A stretch of 15,000 nucleotides of DNA, taken from positions 37,352,785-37,367,784 of the forward strand of contig NC_091570.1 in the NCBI RefSeq assembly GCF_042767895.1, read 5' to 3'. Every line of letters begins with the position of its first letter. Within the stretch, counting starts at the first letter, position 1. The translations under genes and the position numbers were made by a program. The stretch is from Penaeus vannamei (taxonomy: Eukaryota; Arthropoda; Malacostraca; Decapoda; Penaeidae). The notes under the pieces were generated by a model, which saw nothing but the letters and a program-made list of their open reading frames with translations, made no database searches and was not told the origin of the DNA. Below, piece after piece: positions 9,052 to 15,000 of this stretch.

Positions 9052-9409
9052 ACGACAAAAATAGGAGAAGGAGAGATTGAGAATAGGAATGGGGAGGGGG
9101 AGGAGGGGGGTGGGGGGTGACCTCCTATTGGCTAGAATCACCATGTTGAGAGACAAACAGGAAACTTGGATCAACAGTTTGCATAATAATTCTTAGTGGA
9201 TCGGCTAATTATCCGATTGCGAGCGTGAGATGTATCTGTGAATCTATCTTTTATAGAAGAGAAAGGCTATTTCACGTCAGATCTAACATACCGAAGTGAT
9301 TATAGATATAACACTGATTTAATTAATGAATATCAAAACGTTGATGTAGTAAAAATTCGTAAAGTGAATTATAAAGTAGAAGGGCTATATTAGCACTCAG
9401 TTACATCAG
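9052..9409. other. G-rich flank then AT-rich unique sequence
   Basis: 9052-9120 is degenerate G-rich sequence continuing from the array, with GGGGAGGGGGAGGAGGGGGG near its end. From 9121 the sequence turns sharply AT-rich and unique. No frame of note. Confidence 0.6.
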
Positions 9410-9530
9410 CACTTCCATCTTTAAAAAAAGCAAATAAATAAATAAAAACAAAAAAAAATCTATCTGTGATTATTTACACTTAACAGAATGACTTTTAAAG
9501 ATTCTTAAAACACTTCCATCTTAAAAAAGA

Positions 9531-9572
<42 letters not shown>

Positions 9573-10023
9573 TGTGATTATTTACACTCAACAGAATGAC
9601 TTTTAAAAATTCTCAAAAAGGGATTTTGAAAGCCTAACACTTTATCTAAACAAAAAAAAAAATCTATCTGGGATTATTTACACTTAACAGAATGACTTTT
9701 AAAGATTCTTAAAACACTTCCATCTTAAAAAAGAAGCAAAAAAAAAAAAAAAAAAAATCTGTGTGATTATTTACACTCAACAGAATGACTTTTAAAAATT
9801 CTTAAAAGGGATTTTTGAAAGCCTAACACTTTATCTAAACAAACAAAAATCTATCTGTGATTATTTACACTTAACAGAATGACTTTTAAAGATTCTTAAA
9901 ACACTTCCATCTTCAAAAAGAAGCAAAAAAAAAAAAAAAAAAATCTATGCATGATTATTTACACTTAACAGAATGCCTTTAAAAAATTCTTAAAAGGGAT
10001 TTTTGAAAACCTAACACGTTATC
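9410..10023. repeat. Alternating A/B higher-order tandem repeat with poly-A linkers
   Basis: Two related monomers alternate. Both share a core of about 55 bp containing GATTATTTACACT(T/C)AACAG and AATGACTTTTAAA. Type A then continues CACTTCCATCTT...AAGAAGC and ends in poly-A. Type B continues GGGATTTTTGAAA, GCCTAACAC, TTATCTAAAC. A units start at 9459, 9663 and 9850; B units at 9569, 9758 and 9944. The dimer period is about 186-204 bp. An A tail without its core lies at 9410-9458, and a core remnant at about 10044-10062. Poly-A linkers measure 35 (9534-9568), 20 (9738-9757) and 19 (9925-9943). Confidence 0.93.
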
Positions 10024-10375
10024 TTCACGCCCCTTCCCCTTCGGTTACACTTAACACAGTGCCCAAAATATGTTTATCACGAAGTTCTCATTCCTCCTTA
10101 TCACCTAATCTGATTTGTGGCGAAGGCTTGGCCAATCCCTGATAACACAATCCTCTCTACACTGGCCAAAATGCTGATGTATAGTGACTTCAGAATATGA
10201 TGATGATGATATGATGATTACTGAACATTGCTGTTCTTCTGTTGCTTTCTCTTCCCTCTGTTTCTGTTTTTCTTTTATTTTTTTCTCCATTCACCTTTTT
10301 CGCTTTCTAATATATTTTCTTATATTTTCTTCGAATCTGTTTATTTTTCCTTTGTCTGTCCCTCTCCCTCTCTCT
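10024..10375. other. Unique stretch with short (ATG)n
   Basis: This stretch begins with a degraded copy of the preceding repeat core near 10044, becomes unique, and has an ATGATG stretch at about 10198-10218. From 10230 it is T/C-rich, leading into the polypyrimidine tract. Open frames here are low-complexity Phe/Ser/Leu. No gene is called. Confidence 0.55.
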
Positions 10376-10549
10376 TACACACAAACACACACGCACACAT
10401 ATGCACACACACACACACACCCTCTCTCCCTCTCTCTCCCCCTCTCCCTCTCCCTCTCCCTCTCCCTCCCTCCCTCTTCTTCCTCTCCCTCTCCCTTTCC
10501 CTTCCCTTCCCTCCCCTCCCCTCTCCCTCTCTCCCTCCCTCTCTCTCTT
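10376..10549. repeat. (CA)n followed by 130-bp polypyrimidine tract
   Basis: An interrupted CA stretch (10378-10420) joins an unbroken run of C and T at 10420-10549 with CTCTCC, CTCCCT and CCTTCC variants. It is the opposite-strand counterpart of the polypurine tracts elsewhere in the window. Its many C-runs suit triplex or i-motif folding. Confidence 0.95.
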
Positions 10550-10718
10550 AATTTGTTCACGACTTTTTCACGTGTTCTGAGCAACGCGTATGACTCATCC
10601 AGGACGTGACAAGTAAAAATCTCTCATTATTTTCCTAGCAAACATAATTATTTTGCCATCGTGACAGACGAAATGAAGTGTGCGCGAGCAAGCTTTTTAA
10701 AATTCATACACGTACACA

Positions 10719-11331
<613 letters not shown>

Positions 11332-11478
11332 TTATGTATGAATGTATATTCTTTTATGTATTCATACATTAATAAATATAGTTACATATACATACACACA
11401 TATATGTGTGCAGGTGTGATTTGTATCTATCTATATATGGAGAGAGGAGCAAACAAAGGCAGACTGACAAGACAGACA

Positions 11479-11482
<4 letters not shown>

Positions 11483-11562
<80 letters not shown>

Positions 11563-11569
11563 GGAGAAG
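11483..11569. repeat. (AC)43 microsatellite
   Basis: An uninterrupted 87-bp AC run, the longest pure AC array in the window. It is flanked on the left by GACAGACAACAT and on the right by GACGGAGAAGAAGG. Frames through it give Thr-His repeats. Confidence 0.97.
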
Positions 11570-11934
11570 AAGGAGAATACGCCCGGGAGAAAAACAAAGA
11601 AAAAAAAAAGTTAAGAGAAGCAACAGGGAAATAATGGGAGCCGCGACCTTTCGCCTCGGTGCCGTCACCAGAATGATCCTTTCGCCAACTTCAACCTCAA
11701 CCTCGACTGCCAACTTCACCACTCAATCGCCCGACCTCACGGGGCATCCTTACATCACATCACATACTTACATTACATCACATACATCCTTACTTCACAT
11801 CCTTACGTCTTGTTCGGAGGGCCAAGCCTGCAGTCTCTCCAAGTCGTGGTTGGATGAAGAGGGAGAAAAAGTGAATGTCCCTGAAGAATGTCAAAAAAAT
11901 GGTGTGATTCACGTCTTGCAATGGTGCATATCGC

Positions 11935-11937
<3 letters not shown>
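11570..11937. other. Unique stretch with a short TTACA/TCACA repeat
   Basis: Balanced unique sequence. 11746-11807 holds an imperfect CATCCTTACATCACAT-type repeat. A plus-strand frame (11406-12140) runs through this segment between two microsatellites. The non-repetitive middle part, about 100 residues, matches nothing I recognise, so I do not call a gene. Confidence 0.5.
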
Positions 11938-11979
<42 letters not shown>

Positions 11980-12034
11980 AGGGAGAGGGAGAGGGAGAGG
12001 GAGAGGGAGAGGGAGAGGGAGAGGGAGGGAGAGG

Positions 12035-12127
<93 letters not shown>
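11938..12127. repeat. 190-bp polypurine tract: (GA)n (GGGAGA)n (GA)n
   Basis: All purine on the plus strand. GA repeats at 11939-11968 are followed by GAGGGA hexamer repeats at about 11969-12037, and then pure GA to 12127. The layout GA-hexamer-GA is roughly mirror-symmetric and so triplex-prone. Arg-Glu and Ser-Leu frames here are artefacts. Confidence 0.97.
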
Positions 12128-12130
<3 letters not shown>

Positions 12131-13261
12131 GAGTGCTTAATGGTGGCTGAAGGATTCCCAAAAAGTGTCTAGTGTTTTAGTCCCTCCACCAAGGCATTAC
12201 TCGTTGAGTAAACTTAGCACTATTACGTCTCACAAAAGCTGAATAACTTCACTTGTCAAAGTCACAAATGCATTTAAGTACACCTTCCCTCTCATACACG
12301 CATATTTTGATACGATTTGCATACACCTATCAGTTCAACCGAAAACTGCACCCGAGTTTCATTGCATATGAATCTCCGTCATTGAACAACCTTTGCAAAT
12401 ATTGTTTAGCCTGCGAAATCTTGATGAAGATGTCATTAGTGCTGAATATACAGCAATCAGTCTTCTTTTTCATTAATCAACGTGAAACTGCAACACCAGA
12501 TATCATACTTTTTCTCTCTTCCATTCGGTCTTTTCTCTGAATCTGCATATCGGATTCATTCTTTGTGTTCGCTCAGGAGAGGATGCAAATCTATCAATAT
12601 ATGATCACTGCAGGAATTATTATTTGAATATTAGATGGTATATGCAAGGTGCTGAGACGGAGCTCTCGAGATTGTCTTGTGGCATTTACAAAAAAAATAA
12701 GGTTTCGTGTCCATCTAGTGTGTAGAAATGCGCAAATATTCTGACCATCAAAATTATCAGTCTACAGACGATCCACTAGATCCTCAAAGACTTGTTGTGG
12801 GTACGGTGAGATTCCTTAAGACCCCCCTCCCCCCCTCCCCTTGGCTCACCCACCCCTTCAAAAAAAAAAAATGGTCCATTCTATTCATGGAGGTACAAGC
12901 GTCCCTGAAGATACCGAAAGTTTACGGGATAACCGAGTCGCCCCAGCAAGCGAGAGGAAAAAAAGTATGGGATTATTGCGCTCAACTCAGGGATACGAAT
13001 TTGACCTTGGATAATTATTGACGTCCAAGAACAGAACAACACCAAAGACCCAAGGGGGAGTTTACATAGTTGGTGGCAACAAGTTAAAAGCAGGTTCACA
13101 GCAGCTGCCGTTCTGGTTAATGGCACTGGCTCCTTGGTGACCATTATTCACTTACTTGCCTAACAAAAGACACGAAGAAAGGGGGACTCTCCTGAGGAAG
13201 ACTGACCCACACAGAAAGAAACGGGTGTTTGGTTCTCGCATACCCGAACGGGCGGAGGATA
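12128..13261. other. Longest unique stretch in the window
   Basis: About 1.1 kb with almost no tandem repeats, apart from a C-rich patch at 12821-12840 and twelve A at about 12860-12871. Frames at 12253-12540 (+), 12728-13021 (+) and 12881-13144 (-) are open for 87-97 codons. Their products have no domain I recognise, and two overlap on opposite strands. If the window contains a conserved exon, this is one of the better places to search, but nothing here supports a call. Confidence 0.5.
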
Positions 13262-14062
13262 CCTAAGAAAAAGACCATCTCTCTTTGAACCAACCCCCCC
13301 CCTCCCATACCTCAGCCTCGAAGAAAAAGACCTCTCGATCTCTCTTTGACCCCCCCCCCCTCCTACACCTCAGCCTCGAAGAAAAAGACCCCTCTCGATC
13401 TCTCTTTGACACCCCCCCTCCTACACCTCAGCCTCAAAGAAAAGACTCGATCTCTCTTTGAACCCCCCCCTCCTACACCTCAGCCTCGAAGAAAAAGACC
13501 CTCTCGATCTCTCTTTGACCCCCCCCTCCTACACCTCAGCCCTCGAAGAAAAAGACCTCTCTCGATCTCTCTTTGACCCCCTCCTACACCTCAGCCTCGA
13601 AGAAAAAGACTCGATCTCTCTTTGAACCAACCCCCCTCCCTATACCTCAGCCTCGAAGAAAAGACCCCTCTCGATCTCTCTTTGACCCCCTCCTACACCT
13701 CAGCCTCAGAAGAAAAGACCTCTCTCGATCTCCCTTTGACCCCCTCCTACACCTCAGCCTCGAAGAAAAAGACCTCTCTCGATCTCTCTTTGACCCCCCC
13801 TCCTACACCTCAGCCTCGAAGAAAAAGACCTCTCTCGATCTCTCTTTGACCCCCCCTCCTACACCTCAGCCTCGAAGAAAAAGACCTCTCTCGATCTCTC
13901 TTTGAACCAACCCCCCCCCCTCCTACACCTCAGCCTCGAAGAAAAAGACTCAATCTCTCTTTGAACCAACCCCCCCTCCTACACCTCAGCCTCGAAGAAA
14001 AAGACCTCTCTCGATCCCTCTTTGAACCAACCCCGCCGCCCCCCTCCTACACCTCAGCCTCC
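13262..14062. repeat. ~56-bp minisatellite, 14 units
   Basis: The motif CCTCAGCCTCGAAGAAAAAG recurs with minor variants at 13310, 13368, 13426, 13478, 13534, 13589, 13645, 13698, 13752, 13808, 13864, 13928, 13984 and (truncated) 14052. Each unit continues ACCTCTCTCGATCTCTCTTT, then GA and a C-run of variable length, then TCCTACA. Unit length is 52-68 bp, mostly 56, and changes mainly with the C-run and an optional ACCAA insert. The period is not a multiple of three and indels shift frame, so the open frames here are not coding. Confidence 0.96.
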
Positions 14063-14461
14063 GATCGGATCTACGAATCCTCAAGAACCACGACTCGGCT
14101 CAAAACCCGACGACTGGACAGCAAGTCGCAGTCCCGAGCCAAAGATGCCAAGCGCGACGACCCAACTGGTACTCTGGGTCGTCGGCGAGTGGTCACAGGG
14201 AGGCAGTAAAGTGTGCTGGCAATGGGAGGCGTAATAGGGAGGCCAGGACGCGCCTCCAGAACGACAATTTACTGACCAGAAGCTTTACTACGTTGTTTTT
14301 TTTACGTCTATTCTCGTTTATAGTATTTTTTTCTCTCTCTTCTTGACAGGCTGTTGCATATTTTGTAGCGCCGTCACAGGGTGTCCTCTCTTTGTGTTCT
14401 TTTATCGTTAGCGAGCTCTTCTTTCTTTTCTTTTATTTTCTTAGGAGTAACCATTGCCTTG
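14063..14461. other. Unique stretch downstream of the minisatellite
   Basis: 14063-14280 is GC-balanced and open in one forward frame to 14209 (basic, Arg/Ser/Thr-rich, unrecognised). 14325-14349 is T/C-rich and ends TTGACAG, an acceptor-like motif. CAGGGTGTCC at 14367 resembles a mariner end but lacks the adjoining TA. Nothing is called. Confidence 0.5.
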
Positions 14462-14579
<118 letters not shown>

Positions 14580-14609
14580 ATCGTTTCCTAGTTTATTCCT
14601 CTGTGCCTT

Positions 14610-14717
14610 TCCCTCACTCTCATTCCCACTCCCACTCTCATTCCCACTCCCACCCCCTTTCACCCCCACTCCCACGTTAACTCCCACCTCCACACCCCTC
14701 CACCACCACTCCCACTT
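14610..14717. repeat. Degenerate CCCACT-type repeat with 18-bp duplicate
   Basis: Imperfect CCCACT/CTCATT units. CTCTCATTCCCACTCCCA occurs at 14617-14634 and again at 14635-14652, an exact 18-bp period. The pattern decays towards CCACCTCCACACCCC. Confidence 0.85.
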
Positions 14718-14722
14718 TACCT

Positions 14723-15000
14723 CCCTCTCTCTTACTTAGAACTCAGACCTAGAATATATAAAATAAATATAAATATAATATAAACAAACTAAAATAAAAC
14801 CACGACAAAGTAAAAAAAAAAAAAAGTGACGATAAACCTGATATTTCAATGAAGGTTAACGTTTATTCAATATCTTAAACAAGTGTTCACGTTGACCATT
14901 TTGAATAGGTTACTCAAACTGAAAAAAACTGGATATTTGCTACTCTTCTCAATAGCATAATCCAATGGCTGTGTATATTTGTTTGTCTTTCTATAAACCA
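14723..15000. other. AT-rich unique end of window
   Basis: AT-rich sequence with AAATAAATATAAATATAATA near 14761, fourteen A at 14812-14825, and ordinary unique sequence to the end. No frame or RNA gene recognised. Confidence 0.55.

Noticed and set aside
8435..9174. Two 200+-codon proline/histidine-rich frames on the minus strand
   Set aside because: They are translations of the G-rich ~38-bp minisatellite, whose unit lengths vary and are not kept in multiples of three.
11690..11706. Telomere-like AACCTC pair
   Set aside because: Only two imperfect copies; arthropod-type TTAGG/CCTAA arrays are absent from the window.
11406..12140. 244-codon plus-strand frame linking Thr-His and Arg-Glu repeats
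   Set aside because: Open mainly because two microsatellites lack stops; the ~100-residue middle part matches nothing recognisable.
12253..13144. Three 87-97-codon frames in unique DNA
   Set aside because: Within chance length for this much sequence; two overlap on opposite strands and none resembles a known family.
14365..14380. CAGGGTGTCC as a second mariner-type end
   Set aside because: Not adjacent to TA, same orientation as the motif at 2231 instead of inverted, and 12 kb away.

Overview
The window looks like non-coding DNA from an animal nuclear genome, very rich in simple repeats. By my count roughly 40% of the 15 kb is tandem repeat: dinucleotide tracts (AT, AC/TG, AG/CT), ATAC and AGGG/AGGA tetranucleotides, compound TA/TG tracts, and longer minisatellites. 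No operons, Shine-Dalgarno sites or dense reading frames are present, so a prokaryote is excluded. The SSR density and long AG, AC and AT dinucleotide arrays resemble penaeid shrimp genomes. This is inference from general knowledge: other decapods, or molluscs such as cephalopods, also have such DNA. I found no convincing protein-coding gene, tRNA, rRNA, CRISPR array or intact mobile element. Long open frames exist, but almost all are low-complexity translations of repeats.

Layout: 1-1232 is mostly unique sequence with a short (TCG)n. 1233-1894 is a TA/TG compound block. 1895-2436 is unique and carries a mariner-like end motif near 2229. 2460-2667 is an unbroken polypurine tract. 3231-3905 is a TA block with an internal 157-bp duplication. 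4281-4420 is an inverted (TG)/(AC) pair. 4994-5405 holds a 22-bp minisatellite and a TA/TG tract. 5734-6215 and 6622-6858 are two decayed tandem repeats. 7335-7366 is a strong G-quadruplex candidate. 7789-7973 is (CA)n. 8194-8363 is a 17-bp minisatellite with repeated FTZ-F1-like half-sites, and 8498-9051 is a G-rich ~38-bp minisatellite. 9410-10023 is an alternating A/B repeat with poly-A linkers. 10420-10549 is polypyrimidine. 10719-11331 is a TA/AC/ATAC block with large inverted symmetry. 11483-11569 is (AC)n. 11938-12127 is polypurine. 13262-14062 is a 56-bp minisatellite of 14 units. 14462-14579 is C/(CT)n, and 14610-14717 is a CCCACT-type repeat.

With no genes called, there is no pathway to reconstruct. 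The interest lies in DNA structure (hairpin/cruciform, triplex, Z-DNA and quadruplex candidates), in how the arrays evolved, and in a few regulatory-looking motifs carried in array form. The window could be intergenic or lie in a large intron; acceptor-like pyrimidine-AG motifs near 539, 7232 and 14349 do not settle which.
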